Positions 33,380 through 42,852 of a stretch of DNA of 64,000 nucleotides are shown in pieces (position 1 is the first letter of the stretch; every line of letters begins with the position of its first letter). The stretch comes from Streptomyces sp. MNU76 (lineage in GTDB: Bacteria; Actinomycetota; Actinomycetes; Streptomycetales; Streptomycetaceae). The notes under the pieces were generated by a model. It saw only the letters and a list, made by a program, of their open reading frames with translations. It did not search any database and was not told where the DNA came from. The stretch covers positions 372,001-436,000 of the forward strand of contig NZ_JAJKLK010000008.1 in the NCBI RefSeq assembly GCF_020982545.1. Reading direction: 5' to 3'. The translations under genes and the position numbers were made by a program.

Positions 33380-33703
33380 TCAGCCGCTGCGACCGGCCGC
33401 CCTGCGCACCGCCTCTATGAACCGGCGCGCGGACGGTGGACCCGGCTTGCCCGGAGCGGGGTCGTGCTCGTTCAGCGTGAGCGTGTAGCGGGTGCCGTTC
33501 ACATCGGCCAACGCCCGGTCCTCGTTGGCGAACCAGGGCTTCGAGGCCCGCACCGCCTGCACCGGCGCGCTGTCGATCTCGCTGCCGTAACTGGTGAGCA
33601 GTTGCAGTCGGCCGTCCTCGATCCGGACCTGCCCCGCCCGGGTGAGCTGCCGCAACCTCTTCCCGATCCGCACGCCCGTGGCCGTGAACTCCGGCTCGGC
33701 CAT
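33380..33703 (-). CDS. Small conserved hypothetical protein
   Basis: A 107-residue soluble protein starting MAEPEFTATGVRIGKRLRQL. A predicted beta-rich middle (RIEDGRLQLLTSYGSEIDSAP) is followed by an aromatic patch (ASKPWFANEDRALADVNG). The ATG and composition look like a real Streptomyces gene. I do not recognise the family. It lies alone, upstream of the ATPase gene on the same strand, separated by about 270 bases. Confidence 0.6.
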   Translation of the reverse strand: MAEPEFTATGVRIGKRLRQLTRAGQVRIEDGRLQLLTSYGSEIDSAPVQAVRASKPWFANEDRALADVNGTRYTLTLNEHDPAPGKPGPPSARRFIEAVRRAAGRSG

Positions 33704-34058
33704 GTACCCCGCCCCCTAGTGCGCTTCGGCTGTGCCTGTCGTCTGATCCGTCGCGGACCGTGATCCAGTGTGCCCGAGGTCGCCTCCCCCTGGACGGCTC
33801 CGGCGGCGTCGACTCGGCCCGTGCGGTGAAGTCTGCACGTCCCCCGCGTCGAGCACCAGTGCGCACAGAGGACCGGGGGCGGGGTTCCGGCGCATGCGCG
33901 GCATGCGCCCCCCATGCGCCCCGCGCATCCTCGCCACAGGAGTCTCTTTGAGGGACTCAAAGGCATGTTTATGCAGGTGAGAAGCGTGCGGAAGGTGTCT
34001 ATCATCGGGACGTCCGACGCCGCGATCCGCCGTCGGCGCAATGCGTGAGGAGCACTCC
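33704..34058 (+). promoter_or_regulatory. Promoter region of the Cds1-like gene with a palindromic site
   Basis: A non-coding 355-base region between divergent genes. It contains the perfect palindrome CTTTGAG-GGA-CTCAAAG (33946-33962) within a locally AT-richer stretch. A plausible -10 box TATCAT lies at about 33998-34003 and the ribosome site GAGGAG at 34047-34052. A GC-rich cluster of GCATGCG/CATGCG repeats lies at about 33890-33930. The regulator of the palindrome is unknown. Confidence 0.45.
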
Positions 34059-35183
34059 GTGAGCACCGCCCACCCCACCCGTCCTGACGCCACCCTCGAC
34101 GTCGATCACAGCGACACCGAGTACCGCGGCTGGCTCAAAGAGGCCGTCCGCAAGGTCCAGGCGGACGCCAACCGCTCCGCCGACACCCATCTGCTGCGCT
34201 TCCCGCTGCCCGAGAGCTGGGGGATCGACCTGTATCTCAAGGACGAGTCGACCCACCCCACCGGCAGCCTGAAGCACCGCCTCGCCCGCTCCCTGTTCCT
34301 CTACGGCCTGTGCAACGGCTGGATCCGGCCGGGCCGCCCCGTCATCGAGGCCTCCAGCGGTTCCACGGCCGTCTCCGAGGCGTACTTCGCCAAACTGATC
34401 GGCATCCCCTTCATCGCCGTCATGCCCCGCACGACCAGCGCCGAGAAGATCCGTCTGATCGAGTTCCACGGCGGACGCTGCCACTTCGTCGACGACTCAC
34501 GCAGGATGTACGAGGAGTCGGCCCGCCTCGCGGTGCAGACCGGCGGCCACTACATGGACCAGTTCACGTACGCCGAGCGGGCCACGGACTGGCGCGGCAA
34601 CAACAACATCGCCGAATCCGTCTTCCGCCAGCTCCGTCTGGAGCGCTTCCCCGAGCCCGCCTGGATCGTCGCCACCGCCGGGACGGGCGGCACCTCAGCG
34701 ACCATCGCCCGCTACGTCCACTACATGCAGTACGACACCCGCATCTGTGTCGCCGACCCGGAGAACTCCTGTTTCTTCGAGGGCTGGACCACCGGCGACC
34801 CCGACGTCACCTGCGACTGCGGCTCCCGCATCGAGGGCATCGGCCGCCCCCGCATGGAGCCCAGCTTCGTCCCCGGTGCAGTCGACCGCATGATGAAGGT
34901 GCCCGACGCCGCCAGCGTCGCCGCCGTCAGAGCCCTGGAGAACGCGATCGGCCGCAAGGCCGGCGGCTCCACCGGCACGGGCCTGTGGAGCGCCCTCAAG
35001 ATCGTCGCCGAAATGGTGGCCGAGGGCCGCCAGGGCAGCGTGGTCACCCTCCTGTGCGACCCGGGCGACCGCTACCTCGACAAGTACTACTCCGACGAGT
35101 GGCTCCGGCGGCAGGGCCTGGACATCGAGCCGTACGCGGTGGCGATCGAGAGGCTGCTGACGACGGGCGTCTGGACGGACTGA
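34059..35183 (+). CDS. PLP-dependent cysteine synthase-family protein (Cds1-like cysteine desulfhydrase)
   Basis: A 374-residue fold-type II PLP enzyme. The PLP lysine is in THPTGSLKHRLARSL, and the phosphate-binding loop is in ATAGTGGTSATIARYV. The EASSGSTAVSEAYFAKLIG block binds the substrate carboxylate. It resembles mycobacterial/Streptomyces Cds1, an L-cysteine desulfhydrase releasing H2S, pyruvate and ammonia, more than a biosynthetic CysK. GTG at 34059 is chosen as start because GAGGAG precedes it at a 6-base spacing; an in-frame ATG lies at 34041. Monocistronic, followed by a stem-loop. Confidence 0.85.
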   Translation: MSTAHPTRPDATLDVDHSDTEYRGWLKEAVRKVQADANRSADTHLLRFPLPESWGIDLYLKDESTHPTGSLKHRLARSLFLYGLCNGWIRPGRPVIEASSGSTAVSEAYFAKLIGIPFIAVMPRTTSAEKIRLIEFHGGRCHFVDDSRRMYEESARLAVQTGGHYMDQFTYAERATDWRGNNNIAESVFRQLRLERFPEPAWIVATAGTGGTSATIARYVHYMQYDTRICVADPENSCFFEGWTTGDPDVTCDCGSRIEGIGRPRMEPSFVPGAVDRMMKVPDAASVAAVRALENAIGRKAGGSTGTGLWSALKIVAEMVAEGRQGSVVTLLCDPGDRYLDKYYSDEWLRRQGLDIEPYAVAIERLLTTGVWTD

Positions 35184-35210
35184 GGCGCGCTTGTCCCCGC
35201 CGTGCACGTC

Positions 35211-35230
35211 CGCGCCCCGTCAGGGGCGCG
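35211..35230. terminator. GC-rich stem-loop downstream of the Cds1-like gene
   Basis: CGCGCCCC-GTCA-GGGGCGCG forms a perfect 8-base stem with a 4-base loop, 28 bases past the stop codon. This kind of GCGCCCCTGACGGGGCGC palindrome recurs after genes in Streptomyces genomes and probably ends both convergent transcripts here. Confidence 0.7.
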
Positions 35231-35310
35231 GGGAACTGCGCGACCAGCTACGAACGACCCGCAGCCTCGAACCGACCTCATCCGTGGCGGCGCTCAGAAG
35301 GTCCGCGCGC

Positions 35311-36144
35311 TCAGACGTCCGCGCCGTCGTCCTCGTCCTCCCCGGCCACCACCAGGCGCCGCAGATGCTCGGAGATCTCGGCCCGCGCCTGCGCGGCCAA
35401 CCCCGCGTCGGTCACCAACGTGTCGACCTGCTCCAACGCGGCGAACGAACTCAACCCCACCGTCCCCCACTTGGTGTGGTCGGCCACCACCACGACCCGC
35501 CGCGCCGACTGCACCAGACGCCGGTTCGTCTCGGCCTCCGCCAGGTTCGGCGTCGACAGGCCCGCCTCGACCGATATCCCGTGCACGCCGAGGAACAGCA
35601 CATCGAAGTGGAGCGCAGCGATCGCCTGATCGGCCACCGGCCCCACCAGCGAGTCGGACGGCGTCCGCACCCCACCGGTGAGCACGACGGTCGCCGCACC
35701 CTGCCGGGGGCCGGTCGTGCGCTGGGCGGCGTGGAAGACGTCGGCCACCCGCACCGAGTTGGTGACCACGGTCAGATCCGGCACGTCCACGAGCCGGTGC
35801 GCGAGCGCGTACGTCGTCGTGCCGCCCGACAGGGCGATCGCCGAGCCCGGCGCCACCAGCTCCGCGGCCGCCCGTGCGATGTCCTCCTTGGCGGTCAGCT
35901 CCAGCCCGGACTTCGCCTCGAACCCCGGCTCGTGGGTGCTCGCCTCGGCCACCGGCACGGCGCCGCCGTGCACCTTCTCCACCGCGCCCTGACGGGCCAG
36001 CGCGTCCAGATCGCGGCGGACGGTCATGTCCGAGACACCGAGTTTCCGCGTCAGCTCGTTGACCCGGACCCCGCCCCGCCGTCGTACCTCGTCGAGGATC
36101 AGGGCTCGGCGCTGCTCCGCGAGGAGGTTCTGGTTCTCACTCAC
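35311..36144 (-). CDS. DeoR/GlpR-family transcriptional regulator
   Basis: A 277-residue regulator. The N-terminal HTH has EQRRALILDEVRRRGGVRVNE followed by LGVSDMTVRRDLDALARQG, the DeoR signature. The C-terminal sugar-phosphate sensor domain has SGGTTTYALAHRL and VVVVADHTKWGTVGLSSFA. Members repress sugar or polyol catabolic operons and are released by phosphorylated sugars. No sugar operon adjoins, so the target is unknown. The acidic C-terminus (GEDEDDGADV) is a minor oddity. Confidence 0.9.
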   Translation of the reverse strand: MSENQNLLAEQRRALILDEVRRRGGVRVNELTRKLGVSDMTVRRDLDALARQGAVEKVHGGAVPVAEASTHEPGFEAKSGLELTAKEDIARAAAELVAPGSAIALSGGTTTYALAHRLVDVPDLTVVTNSVRVADVFHAAQRTTGPRQGAATVVLTGGVRTPSDSLVGPVADQAIAALHFDVLFLGVHGISVEAGLSTPNLAEAETNRRLVQSARRVVVVADHTKWGTVGLSSFAALEQVDTLVTDAGLAAQARAEISEHLRRLVVAGEDEDDGADV

Positions 36145-36435
36145 GTTCGCTCCGGTCCTCTCGCCCCATCACGCCCGACACGCCTTCCCTACCCCCTCCG
36201 ACGAGGACATTCCCCCGTCCCCGGTCCCGAGGACGTCCCATATTCGCACGCTCCACCGCAGGTGACGCCATTCCCCGCACAGTCGCGTGCACGTCACGCT
36301 GCGTTCCTCGCGCCCGCCACTATCACATGGATCGGGGAGATTCGGTGATCACAGGTGTATGACGTCCGATCTGGGGCGATCATCAGTGCCTGCACATCAC
36401 ACCGACTTGTGGCGCGTCACGGGGGAAGCGGAACA
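36145..36435. other. Divergent intergenic region
   Basis: 291 bases between the DeoR-type gene and the membrane hydrolase. It must carry both promoters. The GGGGGAAG ribosome site at 36421-36428 supports the GTG start at 36436. No distinct operator was recognised. Confidence 0.4.
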
Positions 36436-39048
36436 GTGGATCGTGCGAGGGAACATACGGCACATACGGAACCCAGGGAACAGCCGGCATCGCGGGACGG
36501 GGGCCGACACCCCTGTTCCGGCCGTTCCGCGACGGACGGGACCGCCCTCGAACTCCTGGTCCACGGCGTCGGCGGCACCACCCCCGAACGCATGCTCGAC
36601 GATCCGCGCACGGTCCGTGTCACCGGCGACGACACGGCCGCGGTCTTCCGGCGCATCGACGACGCCGACGCGGAGAAACATCCCGCCGACCATCGCGGCA
36701 AGCCCGTCCCCGAGGCCTACGTCTGGTGCAACCTCACCTCCGGGAACAGCTCACGGGCCCTGTGGCTGCTGTTGCTGCCGTTCATGGTCGTCAACCTCGC
36801 GCACTGGATGCGCCCCAGCAGCCGCGGTCGCCGACGCACGGTACGCCTCTACGGGCTCCTCGTCCGGCTGGTCGGCCTCACCCTGACCGTGCTGCTCGTC
36901 GCGGCGGCCTGTGAGGTCGCGCTCGACCTGACCGCCTGGCAGTGCGCCGGCGCACGCGCGTGCGCGGAGGCACACACCTGGCTCGGCTTCCTCTCTCCCG
37001 CCGTCTCGGACGACGGCTGGTGGAGCCGGCCCGGCCGCCGCCTCGCCGTGGCGGCCGTGGTGCCCGCCGCGCTGACCGGCCTGCTGTGGTACCTCTCCCA
37101 CCGCACCTGGAGCGCGTACGAGTCCCAGCGCCCCATGGACCGCGACGACGTCCGCGCCGAGGACGAGAAGCCGGCCCCGGACGCACCCGAGGGCGAGGCC
37201 GCGACCCACATCGCAGCCGTGGGCGACGCCGCGACTCACATCGCAGCCGCAGCCGCAGCCGCAGCCGATGCCACGGCCCGAGCCGCAGCCGATGTCGAGG
37301 ACACGGCCCGTGTCGCGCTCGGCCGGCCCGGGTTCTGGTACGGGCGCCGTCTCGTCGCCAGGCTGCGCGCCGCCCACGCGGCGGCCGGGTTCCTCACCGT
37401 CGCGGCGGCCGTGGGCACCTCGGCGGCCCGCCACGACCGCCGAGCGGGCGGACCGGCCCTCCTGGAGCTCCTGGGCTGGCTGCTGAACTCGGCGCTCGTG
37501 CTGCTGGCGGTGAGCGTGCTCTGGGTGGTCTGCCGCAGAGGCCGCAGCGAGCGGCGCCTCGACAAGGAACTCGACGAGAACCTGGTCCGTCTCCTCCCGG
37601 CCTGCTCGATCGCAGTGCTCGTCCTCGCCGTGGTGTACGCCGGGTGGTCGCGCCCCGGCTGGAGGTCGACGGGCCGACTGCCGGGCGACCTGGCCTTCGG
37701 CGGGATCACCCTGGTGCAGGGCCTCCTCGTCGTCGCGCTCGGCGTGGTCGCCCACCTCCTCCACCGCTCCCGCCCCGACCCGCGCACCGCCATGTACGGC
37801 CTGGCCGGCCCCGCCGTCGCGATGCTCGCCTGTGCCCTCGGGGGCGTGATGTCCGCCGGTGTCGCCCAGCGGGTTGCCGACTGGCTGGGCGGCACGGAGG
37901 ACGCCCTCTCCGGCCCGCCCGTCCTCCTGACCTGGCAGGCCTCCGTCATCCCACCCCTCCTCCTGGTCCTCCTCGCCCTCCTGGCCTGGCTGGCCCACCG
38001 CACCTGGGTCCTGCGCGAGGCGGAGACGGCGGCGGTGGAGCGCGAGTACGGCCTGCTGGGAGAACCGCCGTTGGAGCCGCTGGAGCCGCTGGAGCCGCAG
38101 GAGCCGCAGCAGCCCTCGGCACCCGGAGCTTCCGGCCCGGCGCTGAACGGGGAGCACGAGGCACAGGACGCCGGTCGCACCCGTCGTATCGCGCGGACCC
38201 GCGCCATGGCGGCCCTCACCGACCGGGCGCCCCGCATCGTCGCCGTCACCTCCACCGTGACTCTGCTGCTCGGCGCGGCGGCCCTCACCGGTGCCCTGGT
38301 GACGGGCGAGACACCGGCGGGGGTGGCGCACGGCTCGTACGACATCGTCGCGGGCGCCGCCGAGACCGCGCAGGCGCTGGGGTCCTGGCTGATCGGCGTG
38401 GGTTTCCTGCTGTTCGTCACCTGGGGCCGCCGGGCCTACAAGGACGCCTCCGCGCGGCGCACGATCGGCATCCTCTGGGACGTGGGCACCTTCTGGCCCC
38501 GAGCCGCACACCCGTTCGCACCGCCCTGCTACGCCGAGCGGGCCGTACCCGACCTGACCTGGCGCATGGCCACCTGGACCCGCTCCACCGGCGGCCGGCT
38601 CGTCATCTCCGGCCATTCCCAGGGCAGCGTCCTCGCAGCGGCCGCCGCATGGCAGCTCACCCCGTCGGTGCGCCGACGCGTCGCGCTGCTCACCTACGGA
38701 TCACCGCTGGAGCGGCTGTACGGGCGCTGGTTCCCGGCCCACTTCGGCCCGGAGTCGCTCGCCGCCCTGCACCGCGAGGTCGACTGCTGGCGCAACCTGT
38801 ACCGCCGCACCGACCCCATCGGCGGCCCCGTGCGGCTGACGAGCCGGCACGGAACGCAGGTCGACGCCGAGCCCTTCACGGACCCGCTCGCCTACGGCCG
38901 CACCGGCGCCCACCCGCTGCCCGCCCCGATCCTCGGCCACTCCGACTACCAGGCCGACCCGGCCTTCGTGGCCGAACGCAAGCACCTGCTGGACCGGCTC
39001 GGCACTCAGCTGCCGGGGCCCCGGACCTCGCCTGGTCCCGACAGCTGA
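36436..39048 (+). CDS. Large integral membrane protein with alpha/beta-hydrolase (lipase-like) motifs
   Basis: An approximately 870-residue protein from GTG 36436. The N-terminal part has ALELLVHGVGGTTPERML, an oxyanion-type HG motif. Many hydrophobic segments follow (about ten), and then a C-terminal hydrolase segment with the nucleophile elbow LVISGHSQGSVLAAAA. A family of such Streptomyces membrane proteins exists without a known substrate. A GHSQG motif in the C-terminal cytosolic portion suggests a lipase/esterase. The linker holds an alanine-rich repeat (THIAAVGDAATHIAA) and an LEPLEPLEPQEP repeat. ARTRAMAAL and later basic segments are membrane-flanking. Confidence 0.75.
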   Translation: MDRAREHTAHTEPREQPASRDGGRHPCSGRSATDGTALELLVHGVGGTTPERMLDDPRTVRVTGDDTAAVFRRIDDADAEKHPADHRGKPVPEAYVWCNLTSGNSSRALWLLLLPFMVVNLAHWMRPSSRGRRRTVRLYGLLVRLVGLTLTVLLVAAACEVALDLTAWQCAGARACAEAHTWLGFLSPAVSDDGWWSRPGRRLAVAAVVPAALTGLLWYLSHRTWSAYESQRPMDRDDVRAEDEKPAPDAPEGEAATHIAAVGDAATHIAAAAAAAADATARAAADVEDTARVALGRPGFWYGRRLVARLRAAHAAAGFLTVAAAVGTSAARHDRRAGGPALLELLGWLLNSALVLLAVSVLWVVCRRGRSERRLDKELDENLVRLLPACSIAVLVLAVVYAGWSRPGWRSTGRLPGDLAFGGITLVQGLLVVALGVVAHLLHRSRPDPRTAMYGLAGPAVAMLACALGGVMSAGVAQRVADWLGGTEDALSGPPVLLTWQASVIPPLLLVLLALLAWLAHRTWVLREAETAAVEREYGLLGEPPLEPLEPLEPQEPQQPSAPGASGPALNGEHEAQDAGRTRRIARTRAMAALTDRAPRIVAVTSTVTLLLGAAALTGALVTGETPAGVAHGSYDIVAGAAETAQALGSWLIGVGFLLFVTWGRRAYKDASARRTIGILWDVGTFWPRAAHPFAPPCYAERAVPDLTWRMATWTRSTGGRLVISGHSQGSVLAAAAAWQLTPSVRRRVALLTYGSPLERLYGRWFPAHFGPESLAALHREVDCWRNLYRRTDPIGGPVRLTSRHGTQVDAEPFTDPLAYGRTGAHPLPAPILGHSDYQADPAFVAERKHLLDRLGTQLPGPRTSPGPDS

Positions 39049-39320
39049 CATCCCGCGCGGGACGCTCGCCCGTGGTCAGGAACGCGGTCACGGCACGGTT
39101 GCCGCAGGCATCGCCGGTACCCAGGTAGACGCCGTGACCCGATCGGTACGGCAAGCTCGGCGGACTCCTGCCCGGCCGGACCGCCGGGCTGGGCGCACGG
39201 GCACCAGGCGAGTGACGGTGAGGGCGAGGAGGCGAGAGCCGGGGTCGTGGCCGTCAGAAGGGTGCCGACGACCGAGGCGGTGAGAGCGTGGACCAGGGCG
39301 TTCCGGGTGCGAGCTGTCAT
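39040..39320 (-). pseudogene. Tripeptidyl-aminopeptidase-like secreted hydrolase reduced to its two ends
   Basis: From ATG 39320 the frame gives a signal peptide (VHALTASVVGTLLTATTPA) and the family start WCPCAQPGGPAGQESAELAV. After a frame change near 39160 the sequence continues GHGVYLGTGDACGNRAVTA, the C-terminal end of Tap/Slp-type alpha/beta-hydrolases. The catalytic middle, roughly 400 residues, is absent. The N- and C-terminal remnants are directly joined, pointing to an internal deletion. It overlaps slightly with the end of the convergent membrane hydrolase gene. Confidence 0.65.
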
Positions 39321-39426
39321 GGCCCCATGCTGTCCGAGGGGCCACTGCCGCCCCATCCGGCAGCCCGGTCACCCGGGGGTGGGGTCTGCCCCCGGCCCTC
39401 GGCCCGCGAACCCGTCGGCCCGCGGC

Positions 39427-41865
39427 CTACGGCAGCTCCGGCAGGTCCTCCGCGTAGAGCAACGTCAGGTCGTCCGTGCTCGGTTCGTCGACCTGGGCCA
39501 CTCGGCTCGCGTGCCGCTCGACCATCGCCTCGAAGGTCTGGCGCGCGGTACGGCCGTTGCCGAAGGCCGGGCCCTTGGGGAGGGCGGTGAAGTACTTCAG
39601 CAGGGCGTCGCCCGCGCCCGGCGCCAGCCGGTACTCGTGCTCCTCGGCCTGCTGCTCCACGATCCGCAACAGCTCGTCGGGGACGTAGTCGTCGAAGGTG
39701 ATGGTCCGTGAGAAACGGGACGCGACACCGGGGTTGACGGTGAGGAAGCGCTCCATCTCGGCCGTGTAGCCCGCGACGATGACCACGACCGCGTCGCGGT
39801 GGTCCTCCATCAGCTTCACCAGGGTGTCGATGGCCTCCTTGCCGAAGTCCCTGCCCGAGTCCTCCGGCGACAGCGCGTACGCCTCGTCGATGAACAGCAC
39901 ACCGCCACGGGCCCGTTCGAACGCCTCCTGGGTGCGGATCGCGGTGGAGCCGATGTGCTCACCGACCAGGTCCACCCGGGACACCTCGACGAGATGCCCC
40001 TTCTCCAGGACACCGAGCGAGGCCAGGATCTCGCCGTAGAGACGGGCGACCGTGGTCTTGCCGGTGCCGGGGGAGCCCGTGAACACCAGGTGCCGTTTGA
40101 CCGAGGCAGCCTTGAGGCCGGCCTGCTGGCGGCGGCGGCCCACCTCGATCATGTCGGTGAGGGCGCGGACCTCGCGCTTGACGCTGTCCAGGCCGACCAG
40201 CGCGTCGAGTTCGCCGAGGACTGCCTTCGAGGTCCGCGCCGACGGCTCGGGCGCCACGGCGGGCACGGCCGTCGGTGGCTGCTCGGCGGGGCGCTGACCC
40301 GGGATCGAGCCCAGTGGAGCGGGCGCCTGAGCGCTGGTCTGGGTGGCCGTCTCCCGCGGGGCGGGGGTCCGCACGGACGCGCTCTCGTCGCTGGTGCAGT
40401 CCTCGACCACCGGACCACCGCCGGCCGTGCCGGGGCCGCCGTCAGCGAACTCGTAGCCACCGCGGGCGCAGCGCTCCGTACGGCACTTGCGCAGCGTCGC
40501 CTGGCAGCCGTCGATGATGTGGAAGCCGTAGCCTCCGCTGCCGGTCACCCGGCAGTCGAGGAAGCTGCCGCGGCCCTCGGCGGAGACGTAGAAGCCGGCC
40601 TCGGCGGGAGAGGTCACCGTGCAGCGCTCGATGGTCGGGTCGGCGCCCTTGGTGACGATCACACCGGTCTGTGTGCCGTCCACCGTGCAGTTGTTGAGAG
40701 TGCCGCCGCTGCCGTGGTCGCGGAACCAGGCACCCGTGGCGGCGTCCCGGATACGGCAGTCGTCGAGCTGCGCGATGGCCCCGTCGCTCACCGACACCGC
40801 CGTGTTGCGCACCTGCGACAGGTCGCTGTCGACGACGTCCGCGCGGGAGCCACGGTCCAGCACGAACAGCGCGTCCGGCACGTCGTGCACCCGGCAGGAC
40901 TCCAGCACCGCCGTCGCGCCGTCGCTGACCCAGACCGCCGGGTAGTCGCCGGTGCTGTCGAAGATCTCGCACTGGTTGGCGTCCACCCGGGTGCCCGGGT
41001 CCCACACCGACAGGCCGTTGCGCCCGAACTGCCGGACCGACGTACGGGTCAGGGTGAGGACCGAGCGCGAGCGGAGGTCCACCGCGTTCTCGGGGATGTC
41101 GTGGATGCGGCAGTCCGCGAGGGTGAGCACGGCGTCGGTGTCGAGGGTGACCCCGTCGGCCGTGGTCCGGTGCACATCGCAGTCGGTGAGATGGGCCGTG
41201 GCCCGCCCGGTGATCTGTACGCCGCTGCCGCGGACCTCGTAGATCTCGCAACCGACGGCCTCCAGCGCGGAGTTCTCCCCGGTCGCCGTCAGGCCGGAGC
41301 CCGAGGTGTGGTGGATGCGGCAGCGCTCCAGCCGGGGGTGGCCGCCGCCGCGCACCGCGACTCCGGCCTGGCCGGCCGCGACGACCTCGCACTCCTCGAA
41401 CACGCCCCCGCCGCCGTCGACCACGGCGATGCCGATGCCGGCCGGGTTGTCGACCGTGCAGCGCCGGACCGTGGGGCGGGCGCCGCCGCGCACCTCGATA
41501 CCCGCGGCGGAGCGGGTGACGATCCGCAGGTCCAGCAGCTCGGGGGTGCCGTCCTCGACGAGCAGCGCGGGCGCCGCCGCGTCCTGCCCCTCCACATGCA
41601 GGTCCTGCACGACGGCCGAGGCGCAGACGGTGAGCGGCACACCGTCCACGGGCGCGATGCGCACCGAGCCCGGCGAACCCTCCGGGCCGCGCAGCGTGAC
41701 CCCGCGCCGCACCACGAGGTTCTCCCGGTACGTGCCCGGAGCGACGATGAGCACGTCGCCGTCGCTCGCGGCCTCCAGGGCCGCGGCGAGCGACGAGTAC
41801 TCACCCGTGCGGCGCCGCCACCGCGATGTACCGGTGTGCGTCACCTGGACCGTGCCCTGTGCCAT
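39427..41865 (-). CDS. Right-handed beta-helix protein fused to a CbxX/SpoVK-type AAA ATPase
   Basis: An 812-residue protein from ATG 41865. Residues about 20-500 are right-handed parallel beta-helix repeats of roughly 23 residues, each with a C..C-type turn (for example VRRCTVDNPAGIGIAV, LTDCDVHRTTADGV). A proline-rich linker follows, then an AAA+ module with Walker A (FTGSPGTGKTTVARLYGEI), Walker B (GVLFIDEAYALSPED) and an arginine-finger region (PGVASRFSRTITFDDY). The ATPase is of the CbxX/EccA/SpoVK type, which remodels protein complexes; EccA-like ATPases assist type VII secretion. The beta-helix probably binds a partner. No secretion genes adjoin. Confidence 0.85.
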   Translation of the reverse strand: MAQGTVQVTHTGTSRWRRRTGEYSSLAAALEAASDGDVLIVAPGTYRENLVVRRGVTLRGPEGSPGSVRIAPVDGVPLTVCASAVVQDLHVEGQDAAAPALLVEDGTPELLDLRIVTRSAAGIEVRGGARPTVRRCTVDNPAGIGIAVVDGGGGVFEECEVVAAGQAGVAVRGGGHPRLERCRIHHTSGSGLTATGENSALEAVGCEIYEVRGSGVQITGRATAHLTDCDVHRTTADGVTLDTDAVLTLADCRIHDIPENAVDLRSRSVLTLTRTSVRQFGRNGLSVWDPGTRVDANQCEIFDSTGDYPAVWVSDGATAVLESCRVHDVPDALFVLDRGSRADVVDSDLSQVRNTAVSVSDGAIAQLDDCRIRDAATGAWFRDHGSGGTLNNCTVDGTQTGVIVTKGADPTIERCTVTSPAEAGFYVSAEGRGSFLDCRVTGSGGYGFHIIDGCQATLRKCRTERCARGGYEFADGGPGTAGGGPVVEDCTSDESASVRTPAPRETATQTSAQAPAPLGSIPGQRPAEQPPTAVPAVAPEPSARTSKAVLGELDALVGLDSVKREVRALTDMIEVGRRRQQAGLKAASVKRHLVFTGSPGTGKTTVARLYGEILASLGVLEKGHLVEVSRVDLVGEHIGSTAIRTQEAFERARGGVLFIDEAYALSPEDSGRDFGKEAIDTLVKLMEDHRDAVVVIVAGYTAEMERFLTVNPGVASRFSRTITFDDYVPDELLRIVEQQAEEHEYRLAPGAGDALLKYFTALPKGPAFGNGRTARQTFEAMVERHASRVAQVDEPSTDDLTLLYAEDLPELP

Positions 41866-41976
41866 GGCGTTGCTGTGCCCCCACCTCGTGGAACGCGGGT
41901 CGATGCCGAACAGTTCGGCTGGTCGGTCCACCGTAGCGTGCGCGGGCAGGGGGAGTTGACCGGAGTGGAAAGGCGG

Positions 41977-42609
41977 TCAGCTGCCCGTGCCCGTCCTGCC
42001 CCAGTCCGGCCCGGCCTTGTCCCATGCCTGGTCCCAACGGGTGTAGCGATGGCGGATCATGCGCCAGACGATCAGCCGTCGGATCCCCTCGACCAGTCCC
42101 GCGGCGAGCACAGTGGAGCCGAATCCGGCCAGCACCGCGTGGGTGGTCGCGGTGGCGGTGTCCAGGGGGCGGCCCACCGTGCGGCCCTGGCGGTCAGTCC
42201 ACAGCGTGAAGTGGTCGCCGGGCCGAGGGGTCTTGAGGTTCGCCATGACCGTGCCGTGCCGGGCGGTGCCGTCCGGGCCGGTCCAGTCGGCGACGACCCG
42301 GCTCTGCCGGTCCCGGGTCGTCGCGGTCTCCGGATCCGGGTCCAGGGGGGAGCCGTCGACCTTCTTGACGACCGTGGCCGTGACCCGGTGGCGGCTCAGC
42401 TGCTGGTCCCGCACGGACTGCTGCAGGGCGCTCTGGGCGCTGGTGCCGACGACGGCGCCGATCAGCGGCGCGGCGACCAGGATCAGTACGAGGGCGGCGA
42501 ACGCCAGCCAGGCCTCGACCAGATCGGTCGGCCGTCGCAGTGGGTTGTGACGCCAGCGCCACAGCCCGCCGAACGCCCGTAGTCCACCGATTGCCCGCAC
42601 TCGCCCCAC
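41977..42609 (-). CDS. Rv1733c-family two-helix membrane protein
   Basis: A 210-residue protein with an N-terminal membrane helix (AWLAFAALVLILVAAPLIG). An extracytoplasmic domain of about 100 residues follows (HRVTATVVKKVDG, then DHFTLWTDRQGRTVGRP), and then a second helix. This is the arrangement of mycobacterial Rv1733c and its many Streptomyces paralogues. Function is unknown. The C-terminus is basic and cytosolic (RRLIVWRMIRHRYTRW). About 110 bases separate it from the AAA ATPase gene on the same strand. Confidence 0.83.
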   Translation of the reverse strand: MGRVRAIGGLRAFGGLWRWRHNPLRRPTDLVEAWLAFAALVLILVAAPLIGAVVGTSAQSALQQSVRDQQLSRHRVTATVVKKVDGSPLDPDPETATTRDRQSRVVADWTGPDGTARHGTVMANLKTPRPGDHFTLWTDRQGRTVGRPLDTATATTHAVLAGFGSTVLAAGLVEGIRRLIVWRMIRHRYTRWDQAWDKAGPDWGRTGTGS

Positions 42610-42852
42610 ACCCCCTTACGCGTCCGTGATAGCCCCGGGCGGAGCCGTCCACGCGCGATCCCGGTCAAGAGAGAGGGAAATCACCCTCCGACCGGCCTTC
42701 TCATGAACTTCTCACAAAGACCCAACGGCCGGACCCGCGGCGTGTGTTCCCCGCGCGAACCGAATCGTAGGCCGAATCGGGGGAGATTGAACTTTCAAGA
42801 GGGTTTCGGGGGTTCTCTCAGGACCGCCCAGAACCCATCGGGATCGAACTCG

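Noticed and set aside
39799..42582. A 927-codon plus-strand frame
   Set aside because: It is antisense to the beta-helix/AAA ATPase gene, whose minus-strand motifs are unambiguous.
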